From positions 1,550,001-1,614,000 of the forward strand of contig NC_013192.1 in the NCBI RefSeq assembly GCF_000023905.1: DNA of 64,000 nucleotides, in the 5' to 3' direction. Both the position numbers and the translations under genes were made by a program. The notes beneath the pieces are model-generated. The model made no database searches and was not told the origin of the DNA. It worked only from the letters and a program-made list of their open reading frames with translations. Shown here piece after piece: positions 24,283 to 33,733 of the stretch (the first letter of the stretch is position 1; every line of letters begins with the position of its first letter). Source of the DNA: Leptotrichia buccalis C-1013-b. Lineage in GTDB: Bacteria > Fusobacteriota > Fusobacteriia > Fusobacteriales > Leptotrichiaceae.

Positions 24283-26514
24283 TTATTCAGACTTTAAATG
24301 ATACAATTCAGTATAAAAATCTCCTTCAATATTTCTATGCTCATCATTTGTCCCAACTAAAAGTCCAAAATTCATAAGCTCATCTCCGCCAACTTTTTCA
24401 AATTCAATCTTTTTAGAAGAATTTGCCTTTTTCTTTTCAACTTTATAATCAAATTCTGGATTAAGTCCTGTAAGCCTTACCCTTCGCAATCCGTTATTTA
24501 CAGGCATAAGTATTCTGTAATATCCAACAACTGCCTCTTTTTTATCCTTACTTACCATAAGCCATGCCACTTCATTTCCATCAAAAGGCGATTTCACTCT
24601 ATAAAAATCTCCAGCCGTCATTAACTCACGATACCCCTTAAATTCCTCAATTTGTATTCTAATCTCACCTTTTTCAGCTTCCGACAAATCTTTTGGATTG
24701 AGTTCATATCCAAATGTTCCAAACATTGCCACATTTCCTCTTATATCAAGGCTAGTATTTCTTCCTGTCTGATGATTTGGAGTAATCGAAACGTGTGCTC
24801 CCATCGCTGGCACTGGATATACAATTGAAGTTCCATATTGTATTTTTAATCTGTCTATCGCATCACTATTGTCACTTGTCCAAGTTTGAGGCATATAGTA
24901 AAGCATTCCCGCATCAAATCTATTTCCTCCACTTGCACACGATTCAAACAGTACATCTGGAAATTCTGTAACCAGTCTTTCTAAAACCGAATAAAGCCCT
25001 AAAAAATATCTGTGCCATGTTTCTTTCTGTCTTTTTGCTTCTCTTCCGTATGAAAATACTTCCGTCATTGTTCTGTTCATATCCCATTTTACATATTCAA
25101 TATTTGCTTGTCTCAAGTTTTTGGCTACAGATTCATAAACATATTCTGCAACTTCTGGCCTTGATAAATCTAAATAATGCTGATTTCTTGACTGTGTTTC
25201 ATGCCTTTGGGGAGTTGATAGAATCCAGTCAGGATGTTCTCGATAAAGGTTACTGTTCTTATTTACCATTTCAGGCTCAAACCATAACCCAAATTTAAGT
25301 CCCATTTCGTTTATCTTTTCAGCTAGCCCTTTAATTCCATTAGGCAATTTTGCTAAATTTACATCCCAATCTCCAAGTCCCTGAAAATCATCATCCCTAG
25401 TTCCAAACCATCCATCATCTAGTACAAATAGCTCCACTCCCAAATCTTTTGCACCTTCTGCCATTTTCAGTATTTTTTCCTCATTAAAGTCAAAGTATAC
25501 GCCTTCCCAGCTGTTTAAAAGTATTGGACGTGTTTTATTCTTAAATTTCCCTCTTATCAGATTGTCCTTGTATAAATTATGGAAAGTATTGCTCATTCCA
25601 TTTATTCCTTCATCTGAATAGACTAACACCGCTTCTGGCGACTGAAATTCTTCTCCAGATTCAAGGCACCAGTTAAAATCAAAATGATTTATTCCGATAT
25701 TCAGTCTTGTAACATCAAACTGATCGACTTCTACTGCCGCTGAAAAATTTCCGCTGTAAATAAGATTCAGTCCAATTATTTCTCCTTCTGTTTCAGTCGC
25801 ATTCTTTCTTCTTAGCCCAATAAATGGATTGTTTAAGGCACTGCTTGTTCCTCTTTTACTGTCAATCAGAGTTATTCCTCTTTTTGCCTCACGCTCTATT
25901 ATGTGACGCTCTCTTGCCCACGAACCGCTAAGCTGCATTATCATATAATCAGAATCTGGAAGATCAAGCGAAAGACTCATTATTTTTTCGATATTTATTT
26001 CTTCTGCTCCATTATTTACAATTCTTGCATTTCTCAATATTACAGGATATTCTTCAAATATCGTGTAACTTAGTATCAACTCTGTCTGAATAACTTCGTC
26101 TTCCAATGTAATTTCCAAAGTCTGCACCTTATCATTAGTATTTGCATAAACTGCTGGAAGCCCTTTTAACTGAGGTTTTCCATCTATAATTTTATGACTT
26201 TTATAAACAAAGTTTGTAATTCTGCTTCCATTTTCCTGTAAAATCGACAATGCAGGCTCTCTATAGTCACTTGTACCATAAACAGGATATTCCTGTTTTA
26301 TTGCATCCAGCGTGAACCCTTTTCCATCTACTGACGGAGTTATTGACGGCTCTACTTTATGTCGCTGAAACATATGTGAAAAATTATCTTTATGTCTTAT
26401 TCTTTTTCCAAAATAATATTGTCCTAGCTGCTCATTTTGAAGCAATCCTATTACATAACTTATTTTTTCGTTGTATAAATGAAATTCTCTGTTTTTCTCA
26501 TTAAATTTTATCAT
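24283..26514 (-). CDS. alpha-galactosidase, GH36
   Basis: The 743-residue protein matches the full length of GH36 alpha-galactosidases. Landmarks are WEGVYFDFNEEK, LDDGWFG, LGDWDVNLAKLPNG, GLWFEPEMVN, the nucleophile Asp in YVKWDMNR (about residue 475), the ESCASGG loop, and the acid/base Asp in WTSDNSDAIDRL. It would release galactose from raffinose, melibiose or stachyose imported by the ABC system in the same operon. No signal peptide is present, so it acts in the cytoplasm. The galactose would feed the galKT genes 4 kb away. Confidence 0.94.
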   Translation of the reverse strand: MIKFNEKNREFHLYNEKISYVIGLLQNEQLGQYYFGKRIRHKDNFSHMFQRHKVEPSITPSVDGKGFTLDAIKQEYPVYGTSDYREPALSILQENGSRITNFVYKSHKIIDGKPQLKGLPAVYANTNDKVQTLEITLEDEVIQTELILSYTIFEEYPVILRNARIVNNGAEEINIEKIMSLSLDLPDSDYMIMQLSGSWARERHIIEREAKRGITLIDSKRGTSSALNNPFIGLRRKNATETEGEIIGLNLIYSGNFSAAVEVDQFDVTRLNIGINHFDFNWCLESGEEFQSPEAVLVYSDEGINGMSNTFHNLYKDNLIRGKFKNKTRPILLNSWEGVYFDFNEEKILKMAEGAKDLGVELFVLDDGWFGTRDDDFQGLGDWDVNLAKLPNGIKGLAEKINEMGLKFGLWFEPEMVNKNSNLYREHPDWILSTPQRHETQSRNQHYLDLSRPEVAEYVYESVAKNLRQANIEYVKWDMNRTMTEVFSYGREAKRQKETWHRYFLGLYSVLERLVTEFPDVLFESCASGGNRFDAGMLYYMPQTWTSDNSDAIDRLKIQYGTSIVYPVPAMGAHVSITPNHQTGRNTSLDIRGNVAMFGTFGYELNPKDLSEAEKGEIRIQIEEFKGYRELMTAGDFYRVKSPFDGNEVAWLMVSKDKKEAVVGYYRILMPVNNGLRRVRLTGLNPEFDYKVEKKKANSSKKIEFEKVGGDELMNFGLLVGTNDEHRNIEGDFYTELYHLKSE

Positions 26515-26568
26515 TTTTCCTCCATTTTTCTAATTATATCGTTTCTTGAAAATCAAATTTGTACTTTT

Positions 26569-27396
26569 TTATTTTCCACCACTTAATGCTACTCCATTTA
26601 TAAATTGTTTTTGGAATATTACGAAAATTATTATCATTGGAATGATTCCAAGCACTGAACCTGCCATAAGTACAGGATAATTTGTCGCAAATTGTCCAAT
26701 TAACTGTGCCAACCCTGCTGATAATGGCATTTTTTCAATGTCCGCATTTACAATTAACGGCCACATCAATTCTTTCCAAGCAAATAAAGCTGTAAATATG
26801 CTTAAAGAAATCATTCCCGATCTTGCAAGTGGCAGCATAACGTGAACAAATATCTGCCATTTATTCGCTCCGTCAATTACAGCGGCTTCTTCCAGCTCGT
26901 CAGGTAGCCCCATGAAAAACTGTCTCAACAAAAATGTCCCAAACGCAGTTACAATTCCTGGAAATACCAAGGCTGATATACTGTTTAACATTCCCAGCCT
27001 TTGCACCATAAGATATTGCGGAATAATAAATATTTGTCCAGGCACCATCATTTGAATTAGTACAAACATAAACAAAATATCTCTTCCAGGAAATTTAATT
27101 CTGGCAAATCCGTATGCAGCCATTGCCGCAAAGAACGTAGAAACAACGACTCTTATAACTATAACTATTATTGTATTAAAGTAAAATTTGAAAAATGGCA
27201 ATAAACTTACCGCATCTTTATAATTTTTAAAATGAAAACTTTTTGGCATAATTTTTGGCGGTACTGCTAGAGCCTCAGGCAATGTTTTAAACGAAGTAAG
27301 AAGCATCCATATAAAAGGAATTACCATAAATAAAGCTGTCAATATCAATGCAAAATGAATTAAAAATTTACTTTTATCTTTATATCCTATTTTCAT
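26569..27396 (-). CDS. msmG: sugar ABC transporter permease (MsmG/MalG type)
   Basis: This is a CUT1 permease of about 275 residues with six membrane helices and the conserved cytoplasmic coupling loop EEAAVIDGANKWQIFVHVMLPLARSGM (EAA motif with Gly). The start is put at ATG 27396 (MKIGYKDKSK); upstream GTG codons in frame are possible. It pairs with the MsmF permease encoded just upstream. Confidence 0.9.
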   Translation of the reverse strand: MKIGYKDKSKFLIHFALILTALFMVIPFIWMLLTSFKTLPEALAVPPKIMPKSFHFKNYKDAVSLLPFFKFYFNTIIVIVIRVVVSTFFAAMAAYGFARIKFPGRDILFMFVLIQMMVPGQIFIIPQYLMVQRLGMLNSISALVFPGIVTAFGTFLLRQFFMGLPDELEEAAVIDGANKWQIFVHVMLPLARSGMISLSIFTALFAWKELMWPLIVNADIEKMPLSAGLAQLIGQFATNYPVLMAGSVLGIIPMIIIFVIFQKQFINGVALSGGK

Positions 27397-27448
27397 AAGC
27401 ACAATCACATCCTTCTAATTAATTTTTATTTTCTAATTCGGTCACTTT

Positions 27449-28354
27449 TTAGTAATGCACCCATTTTTTCTGAAGTTTTAACTGAATAAACGTTATTACA
27501 AGTATCACAAGGAAAAGTAAAACTATAATTGCCGATCCATAACCCTTCATATTTCTTTCAAATGAGTATCTGTAAAATAACATTACCACAGACTGGACTC
27601 CCGGCAGTGCCTCATTTTTCTTGTCAATCATCATATAAATTACATCAAACACTTGAAGTGATCCAATAAATGTTGTAATTACAACGAAAAACAATGTTGG
27701 TGTAACTAATGGCAAAGTTATTGAAAAGAATTGTCTGACAGGTCCTGCCCCATCTATTTCAGCAGCCTCATAAAATGTAGGAGAAATTTCCTGCAATCCA
27801 GCCAGCAAAATTATCATATTATACCCAATCATGCTCCAAATTCCCACAACTATTATCGCAAACATCGCCGTACTTGGCTGTAATAACCAGTCAGGCCCTT
27901 TTAATCCTATCGAACTTATCATATTGTTTACTAATCCAAATTTTGAGTTAAACAACCAACGCCATACCATCGCAACTGCTGCAGGGGCTGAAACTACTGG
28001 CAGGAAAAATAATGTTCTGTAAATTGTCTTTCCTTTTATTTTTGAATTTAGAAGTACAGCGATAACTAGTGATAAAAATACTCCCAAAGGAACAACAATA
28101 ATTGTATAAGTAAATGTATTTGCAAAAGACTGCATTACCATTTTGTCTTTAAATATGTCAATATAATTTTGAAATCCTATAAATCTCGATTTACCAAATG
28201 TTCCTGTTTTTGTCAGACTCAAATAAAATGTCTGAAATATCGGAAATATATTTAGTAAAAATAATCCAATCATTGTGGGAGCTATCATAAATAATCCCCA
28301 ACTAAAATCAAGTGCTTTTTTGTTTTTTAAATATTTTGATTTTGTAGCTTTCAC
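27449..28354 (-). CDS. msmF: sugar ABC transporter permease (MsmF/MalF type)
   Basis: The 301-residue CUT1 permease has six membrane segments and an EAA loop (YEAAEIDGAGPVRQFFSITLPL). N-terminal LFMIAPTMIGLFLLNIFPI is typical of this subfamily. It sits between the solute-binding protein gene and msmG, with spacers of about 40 bp. Confidence 0.92.
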   Translation of the reverse strand: MKATKSKYLKNKKALDFSWGLFMIAPTMIGLFLLNIFPIFQTFYLSLTKTGTFGKSRFIGFQNYIDIFKDKMVMQSFANTFTYTIIVVPLGVFLSLVIAVLLNSKIKGKTIYRTLFFLPVVSAPAAVAMVWRWLFNSKFGLVNNMISSIGLKGPDWLLQPSTAMFAIIVVGIWSMIGYNMIILLAGLQEISPTFYEAAEIDGAGPVRQFFSITLPLVTPTLFFVVITTFIGSLQVFDVIYMMIDKKNEALPGVQSVVMLFYRYSFERNMKGYGSAIIVLLFLVILVITFIQLKLQKKWVHY

Positions 28355-28394
28355 ATTTCCACCTCTCTAATTAAAATATTTTTCAAATTAACTT

Positions 28395-29612
28395 TTATTT
28401 TTCTTCTTTCATAAGCCTGTTCATTTTATCCGCATATTCCGTAGTTGCATCTTTTACTGTCACTCTTCCCGAAAACATCGGTGCAAATATTTCTTCTTCC
28501 CAAACTCTCCATTTTGCTCCTTCTTTAGACATTGGAAAAATTACACCAAATTTTATTTGATCCACAAGCACTTTCAAATCCATATTTTTATTATGATCTA
28601 TCCACGCTTGCTGTGTTCCTTCATAAGCTGGTATTGCTGCCACTTTCTCTGACTGTATTCTATTTGCTTTTTCTGAAGCAAGAAATTCTAAAAACTTTTT
28701 AACCATTTCAGGATTTTTAGTGTTAGCTGCGGCTGCATAAGCAAGTCCATTGTAAATTGTCGCCTGTTTTTTTCCCTTTGGCAAATATGTTACTCCAATT
28801 TTTTTCGCAAATTCAGGATTTTCTTCAATTCCTCCCACCATCCACGAACCAAGCTGTATCATAGCCACCTTTTCCGAAGTAAACATCGAGAACGGCTCAA
28901 CTTCATCAAAGTCCTTTTGTGTCGGAGAAACTTTCTCCTTCAAGCTCAAGTCAACCCACCATTGTATTGCTTCCTGTGAAGCCTGTATATCATACCCCGA
29001 TTTATTATCCTTCAACACATATCCATCATTTTGATACATCGTATTCCAGAAACCTTCCTGAACATTAAGTGGTGCCGCAAATCCATAAACTCCGTCTTTT
29101 GTCAACTTTTTGGCAACTTCCAGAAATTCTGCCCAGTCCCAAGTACCGTCAGGATAAGGAACGCCAGCTTTATCAAACAGCTCCTTGTTGTAAAATACTC
29201 CAATTGTGTCGTAATCTTTAGGTACTGCATATTGTTTTCCTTCAAATTGGTAAAGTTTTACAAGCTGTTCGGGATAATGCTTAAATCCATTGTCAATATT
29301 CTTGTCAACTTCCAAAAGCATATTATTTGAAGCATAGTCGTAAAATTTTGTCGAATGCATCCAGAATATGTCAGGCAATGCCCCTCCAGTTGCAGATGCT
29401 TCAAGCTTTGTCCAGTACTCATTCCATCCTATTACCTGAACTTTTATCTTAATCCCAGGATTTTCCTTTTCAAATTCTCTTGCAATCGCACTCATTGCAG
29501 GTTCTTGCTGTCTATCCCAGATTACAAAGGTAAGCTCATTTTTGTTACCTTTTTTGCCACAGCTAAGAAGCATCAGCATTACAATTAGAAATAACATTAA
29601 TAGTTTTTTCAT
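28395..29612 (-). CDS. msmE: sugar ABC transporter solute-binding lipoprotein (MsmE type)
   Basis: The 405-residue extracytoplasmic solute-binding protein (family 1) has a lipoprotein signal MKKLLMLFLIVMLMLLSCG (Cys18). The mature part shows TFVIWDRQQEPAMSAIAREFEKENPGIKIKV, DIFWMH, KQYAVPKDYDTIGVFYNKELF and a Trp-rich C-terminal lobe. It delivers an oligosaccharide to MsmFG. The GH36 partner suggests alpha-galactosides such as raffinose or melibiose (inference). It is the first gene of the operon, divergent from the AraC gene. Confidence 0.92.
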   Translation of the reverse strand: MKKLLMLFLIVMLMLLSCGKKGNKNELTFVIWDRQQEPAMSAIAREFEKENPGIKIKVQVIGWNEYWTKLEASATGGALPDIFWMHSTKFYDYASNNMLLEVDKNIDNGFKHYPEQLVKLYQFEGKQYAVPKDYDTIGVFYNKELFDKAGVPYPDGTWDWAEFLEVAKKLTKDGVYGFAAPLNVQEGFWNTMYQNDGYVLKDNKSGYDIQASQEAIQWWVDLSLKEKVSPTQKDFDEVEPFSMFTSEKVAMIQLGSWMVGGIEENPEFAKKIGVTYLPKGKKQATIYNGLAYAAAANTKNPEMVKKFLEFLASEKANRIQSEKVAAIPAYEGTQQAWIDHNKNMDLKVLVDQIKFGVIFPMSKEGAKWRVWEEEIFAPMFSGRVTVKDATTEYADKMNRLMKEEK

Positions 29613-29665
29613 TAAATTCCTCCTATTTTTTTATTTATAAAATCTTTATTTTATCCAAAATATAT

Positions 29666-29694
29666 TGTATAATTTAATTGAAAAAATATTTCAA
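29666..29694 (-). promoter_or_regulatory. putative promoter of the msmE operon
   Basis: Minus strand TTGAAA (29689-29694), 17-bp spacer, TATACA (29666-29671), about 50 bp before the msmE start. Upstream, TTAAATACC and GGTATTTAA form arms of an inverted repeat (about 29704-29752) that may be an operator. Confidence 0.55.
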
Positions 29695-29815
29695 TATTTT
29701 GAGTTTTAAATACCCAAATTTATAGATATTAAAATCAATTTAGGTATTTAAATACTCTTTTTTAAATTTGCTTAGCTATGTTTCGATACAATTATAGCTT
29801 ATTATTTTTAAATTT

Positions 29816-29852
29816 AAAGAGTAAAAAATTGATATAGGGGTAAAAAAATGCT
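29816..29852 (+). promoter_or_regulatory. 37-bp element shared with the galK upstream region (copy 1)
   Basis: The element contains GAGTAAAAAA and GGGTAAAAAA, half-sites 19 bp apart (start to start), around TGATAT. It matches 34 of 37 positions at 33618-33654. Here it overlaps the ribosome site and ATG of the AraC gene, so it could act as an autoregulatory AraC operator or could simply be conserved 5' gene sequence. Confidence 0.45.
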
Positions 29853-30723
29853 AAAAAAAGATAAAAAATGGATTTTGAATGTTTTTGATTTTGAAAAACC
29901 TTTTCCAATGGTTTTCATTCGTGCAATCGGACGGCACAGCATAAGTGACAAGTCTTATTACTGGGACAGCTCAACTAGAAAGGATAAAAATTTCTGTCTT
30001 TTTCAGTACACATTAAACGGACAAGGCGAAATAAAAATCGGCAATAAAACCTATTCCCAAAGAAAAGACGAAGCCTTTTTCATCACAATTCCTGGTAATC
30101 ATGCTTACTATTTACCACAAAACTCGAATTTCTGGGAAGTTTTATATATCGAATTTTCAATTGAAGCCGATGAATTTGTAAAAAATCTGACAAACCTAAA
30201 CAATAACAGCATTTATAAACTTCAAAAAAATAGTAAGCTGCTAAATCTTATCTGGGAATTTTACTATGCTTCCATAAACAATGAAATAACAGATATCTAC
30301 AAATGCTCGCAATATGCCTACAATATTTTATTTGAATTTTCATCATTATTTGTAACGAAAAAAGAAAAAAATTCAGAATTGATAAAGGAAATAAAAAAAT
30401 ATATCAAAAAAAATTATCAAAAGCCAATTTCCAGCGAGGACATTTCCCGCTACGTAAACGTTTCAAAATCTCACTTAACAAGAAAATTCAAAGCCGAAAC
30501 CAATATTTCACCAGGGCAATATCTAATCCAAACTCGCCTTACAAAAGCAAGAGAACTTCTTCTTGATACCGATTCCTCAATTGAAAAAATTTCCGACTAT
30601 GTAGGTTTCTCCTGTGCAAATTATTTCTCAAAGGCTTTTCGGCATAAATTCAAAATTTCCCCAACAGAATATAGAAATTATTACAAAAATTACTATAAAG
30701 TCAATTTTGTTACAGAAAAATAG
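29848..30723 (+). CDS. msmR: AraC-family regulator of the msm operon
   Basis: The 291-residue protein has an N-terminal cupin-like sensor (about 25-130: FQYTLNGQGEIKIGNKTYSQRKDEAFFITIPGNHAYYLP) and a C-terminal AraC domain (about 185-285) with ISSEDISRYVNVSKSHLTRKFK and IEKISDYVGFSCANYFSKAFR. It resembles MsmR/RafR-type regulators that activate alpha-galactoside operons. It is divergent from msmE, which supports control of that operon; direct evidence is lacking. AGGGG precedes the ATG. Confidence 0.85.
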   Translation: MLKKDKKWILNVFDFEKPFPMVFIRAIGRHSISDKSYYWDSSTRKDKNFCLFQYTLNGQGEIKIGNKTYSQRKDEAFFITIPGNHAYYLPQNSNFWEVLYIEFSIEADEFVKNLTNLNNNSIYKLQKNSKLLNLIWEFYYASINNEITDIYKCSQYAYNILFEFSSLFVTKKEKNSELIKEIKKYIKKNYQKPISSEDISRYVNVSKSHLTRKFKAETNISPGQYLIQTRLTKARELLLDTDSSIEKISDYVGFSCANYFSKAFRHKFKISPTEYRNYYKNYYKVNFVTEK

Positions 30724-30730
30724 TTCAAAA

Positions 30731-30766
30731 AAAATACTACCAAATAATAGTAGTATTTTTTATTTT
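30731..30766. terminator. bidirectional terminator between msmR and galT
   Basis: AATACTAC and GTAGTATT form a stem, with TTTTTTATTTT on the plus side and TTTTTTTT on the minus side. It can end both msmR and galT transcripts, which converge here. Confidence 0.75.
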
Positions 30767-30814
30767 AAAATTTTTATATAGAGAACTTTAATTAAATAAT
30801 TGTCAGATATTTTA

Positions 30815-32377
30815 TCAGATTTCTTCATTTATTTTCTCAATAAACTTCAAAAATCCAGCCTTTCCATTTTCATCATTCTTAAACACTCCACAATCTTCAA
30901 GCACCCGTGAAAACGTTTCCCCAACTGCACTATTCAAAAACAAATTCACATCTCGATTCAATAATTCTGATAAATTTTTATCATTCATATAAATTTTTAG
31001 CCATTCTACGTGTTTTTTCAAATTTTCATTTTTTTCCATTTTTCCAAAGGCATCATCATAATTTTTACAATTATTTAGCAATTCTTCAATTTCCCTCATT
31101 TCATATTTTAATCTTCCAGGAAGAACTGCAAGTCCCATTACTTCAATAAGTCCAATGTTTTCCTTTTTAATATTGTGATGTTCGCTGTGGGGATGAAAAA
31201 TTCCTAATGGATGTTCTGGTGTTGTTAAATTATTTCTTAGTGTCAAGTCAAGTTCGTATTTTCCATTTTTATATCTTGCAATCGGCGTTATCGTATTATG
31301 CCGTTCTTCATCTGTATGTGAAAAAATATTTAATTTTTCGCAAGAAAAATCAATCCAGTTTTGCAAAATTTTATCTGCAAGTTCAACTAGCCTATCCTTT
31401 TCCCCTCTCAATCTTATAACCGACAAAGGCCAATTCACAATTCCAGCTTCGATATCTTCATATCCGCTAAATTTTATTTTCTCAGAAATATTTGCCTTTT
31501 CCATCGGAAATTCATGTCTTCCAGCTTGAAAATGATCATGCGTTAGTATCGATCCTCCTACAATCGGCAAATCCGCATTTGAGCCAATCATATAATGTGG
31601 AAACAGCTCAACAAATTTCAACAGTCTTTCAAAACTCGCCTTGTCAATTTTCATTGGACGATGTGTTCCTGAAAATACAATTGAATGCTCGTTGTAGTAA
31701 GTATACGGCGAATACTGCAAATACCAGTCCTCACTATTCAAATCCAGTTTTATAATTCTGTGGTTTTGTCTTGCAGGATGATTTAAATGTCCTGAATATC
31801 CTTCATTTTCTTTACATAACAGGCATTTTGGGTAATTTGTAGTCACTTTATTTTTTGCCATTGCGATTTCTTTTGGATCTTTTTCAGGTTTTGAAAGATT
31901 TACTGTAATTTCCAGTTCTCCATATTTATTTTTGTAGTTCCAGTACATATTTTTAGCTATTCTGTCTGTTCTTATATAGTTTGACTGTTTTGATATTTCA
32001 TAAAAATAATCAGTTGCAGATTCACGATTTTCATTTCCATATTTTCCCCAGAAAACTTTTGAAATTTCAGATGTTCTTGGTAAGATCTGTCCCATTATTT
32101 TTGCATTTAATAAATCCTTAAATGTAGTTGTATTGGCTATCAATTTACCATTTCTAGCTGCCCATTCAGTTATATTGTCTAGTATTTCTGTCGGATATTT
32201 TACATTTTCCACATATTTTTCTATTTCTTTTCTTTCTTCAGATGAAAATTCTACATAATCAACAATTCCAATACTGTCTAAAATTAAATTTGTAACTAAA
32301 ATTCTATCTTCTGGAAGAACTAATCCATTTTTTACCGAATATTCCATCAATTTTTCTATTTCTACATACACATTCAT
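30815..32377 (-). CDS. galT: UDP-glucose--hexose-1-phosphate uridylyltransferase, class II
   Basis: The 520-residue GalT is of the long class II type found in Firmicutes (N-terminal MEYSVKNGLVLPEDRILVTN). It lacks the E. coli-type zinc layout. Landmarks are CLLCKENEGYSGHLNHPARQNHR, GGSILTHDHFQAGRHEFPM (active-site HDHFQ region) and LFHPHSEH-like IFHPHSEHHNIKKENIGLIEVMG. It converts galactose 1-phosphate to UDP-galactose. Its ATG overlaps the galK stop by 4 bp, so the two are coupled. Confidence 0.93.
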   Translation of the reverse strand: MNVYVEIEKLMEYSVKNGLVLPEDRILVTNLILDSIGIVDYVEFSSEERKEIEKYVENVKYPTEILDNITEWAARNGKLIANTTTFKDLLNAKIMGQILPRTSEISKVFWGKYGNENRESATDYFYEISKQSNYIRTDRIAKNMYWNYKNKYGELEITVNLSKPEKDPKEIAMAKNKVTTNYPKCLLCKENEGYSGHLNHPARQNHRIIKLDLNSEDWYLQYSPYTYYNEHSIVFSGTHRPMKIDKASFERLLKFVELFPHYMIGSNADLPIVGGSILTHDHFQAGRHEFPMEKANISEKIKFSGYEDIEAGIVNWPLSVIRLRGEKDRLVELADKILQNWIDFSCEKLNIFSHTDEERHNTITPIARYKNGKYELDLTLRNNLTTPEHPLGIFHPHSEHHNIKKENIGLIEVMGLAVLPGRLKYEMREIEELLNNCKNYDDAFGKMEKNENLKKHVEWLKIYMNDKNLSELLNRDVNLFLNSAVGETFSRVLEDCGVFKNDENGKAGFLKFIEKINEEI

Positions 32378-33534
32378 AATTTTTTCGCTCCATCACTTAT
32401 ATTTACAACATAAAAATCAGCATCCAGCCCAACTTTTTCCTTATATTCCTTTCCAACATTCTCAATAAACTTATCCACAGCGTCCTTTTTAACAATACTG
32501 ATTGTACATCCTCCAAATCCAGCTCCAGTCATTCTTGAGCCAATTACACCTTCCTGATTCCAAGTAATTTCAACCATTGTATCAAGTTCAATTCCAGTAA
32601 CTTCATAATCATCCCTAAGCGACACATGAGACTCATTCATAAGCCGTCCAAATTCTTCCAAATTTCCTTCCATTAATTCTTTTTGTGCCTTTATTGTTCT
32701 TTGATTTTCGTAAATAGCGTGTTTTGCCCTTTTTCTATTAATTTCATTTTTTATAAGTTTTTCACTTTTATTAAATTCTTCAACCGAAAGTTCCCCTAGT
32801 GACTGAATATCCAACTCCTTTTGCAAATCCTTCAAAGCCTCTTCACATTCAGCCCTTCTCTCATTATATTTTGAATCTGCAAGCCCACGTTTTTTATTTG
32901 TATTTCCAATAACAAGCACCTCATCTTTTAAAATAACTGGTGCATAGCTATATTTTAATGTATTGCAGTCAAGCAGGATTGCATTGTCCTTTTTTCCCAT
33001 TCCAACTGCAAACTGATCCATTATCCCTGAATTTACACCAATAAACTGATTTTCAGCTTTTTGGCTCAATTTTACCATTTCAACCATATCAATGTCCAAA
33101 TTATACAAATCCTTTAAAATAATAGATGTAACAATTTCTATCGAAGCAGAAGAAGAAAGTCCAGAACCATTTGGAATGTTCCCATAAAACAGCACATCAA
33201 ATCCGCTATCAATCTTATACCCAGCTTCAATAAACATTCTTACTACACCTTTTGGATAATTAACCCATTTATGCTTTTTCTCATTTACTAAATTATCTAA
33301 CAAAAACTCAATAATTCCAAGATTTTCAAAATTTTCTGAATACATACGAAATTTTTTATCATCTCTCTTTTTTACCAAAGCATAAGTTCCCCTATGAATC
33401 GCACACGGAAAAACATGCCCACCATTATAGTCAGTATGCTCTCCGATAAGATTAACTCTCCCTGGAGCAAAAAATTTACTTTCGGCTTCATAACCAAAAA
33501 GATTTTTGAATTTATTATAAAGTTTTTCTAACAT
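32374..33534 (-). CDS. galK: galactokinase
   Basis: The 386-residue GHMP kinase has the galactokinase signature GRVNLIGEHTDYNGGHVFPCAI, the ATP-binding GSGLSSSASIEI, the catalytic region GVNSGIMDQFAVGMGK and the C-terminal GSRMTGAGFGGCTI. It phosphorylates galactose at C1. No galE or galM is in the window, so the epimerase must be encoded elsewhere. Confidence 0.95.
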   Translation of the reverse strand: MLEKLYNKFKNLFGYEAESKFFAPGRVNLIGEHTDYNGGHVFPCAIHRGTYALVKKRDDKKFRMYSENFENLGIIEFLLDNLVNEKKHKWVNYPKGVVRMFIEAGYKIDSGFDVLFYGNIPNGSGLSSSASIEIVTSIILKDLYNLDIDMVEMVKLSQKAENQFIGVNSGIMDQFAVGMGKKDNAILLDCNTLKYSYAPVILKDEVLVIGNTNKKRGLADSKYNERRAECEEALKDLQKELDIQSLGELSVEEFNKSEKLIKNEINRKRAKHAIYENQRTIKAQKELMEGNLEEFGRLMNESHVSLRDDYEVTGIELDTMVEITWNQEGVIGSRMTGAGFGGCTISIVKKDAVDKFIENVGKEYKEKVGLDADFYVVNISDGAKKL

Positions 33535-33617
33535 TATTATATCCTCCTGTTCTGTTAAGTTTACACTTAAATACTATAAACTTTCTTACTATGTTATATC
33601 ACAATATTCCAAAAATA

Positions 33618-33654
33618 AAAGAGTAAAAAACTGATATGAGGGTAAAAAAATGCT
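33618..33654 (+). promoter_or_regulatory. 37-bp element shared with the msmR upstream region (copy 2)
   Basis: The element lies 84-120 bp upstream of the galK start, in the same orientation relative to the minus-strand operon as the copy upstream of msmE. It keeps the two GTAAAAAA half-sites 19 bp apart. An ATG at its end opens only an 8-codon frame, so here the conservation is not explained by a gene. Confidence 0.45.
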
Positions 33655-33690
33655 TATTTTTTTAGTAAAATTTTGATATTTTTGTTTATT

Positions 33691-33720
33691 AAAACAAAAA
33701 GCACCCCTTTAAGAGTGCTA
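33691..33720 (-). terminator. terminator of the yqhQ-like/disA/radA region
   Basis: Minus strand GCACTC...GGTGC stem followed by TTTTTGTTTT, 14 bp after the DUF1385 stop codon. Confidence 0.7.
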
Positions 33721-33733
33721 AAATCAATATATT

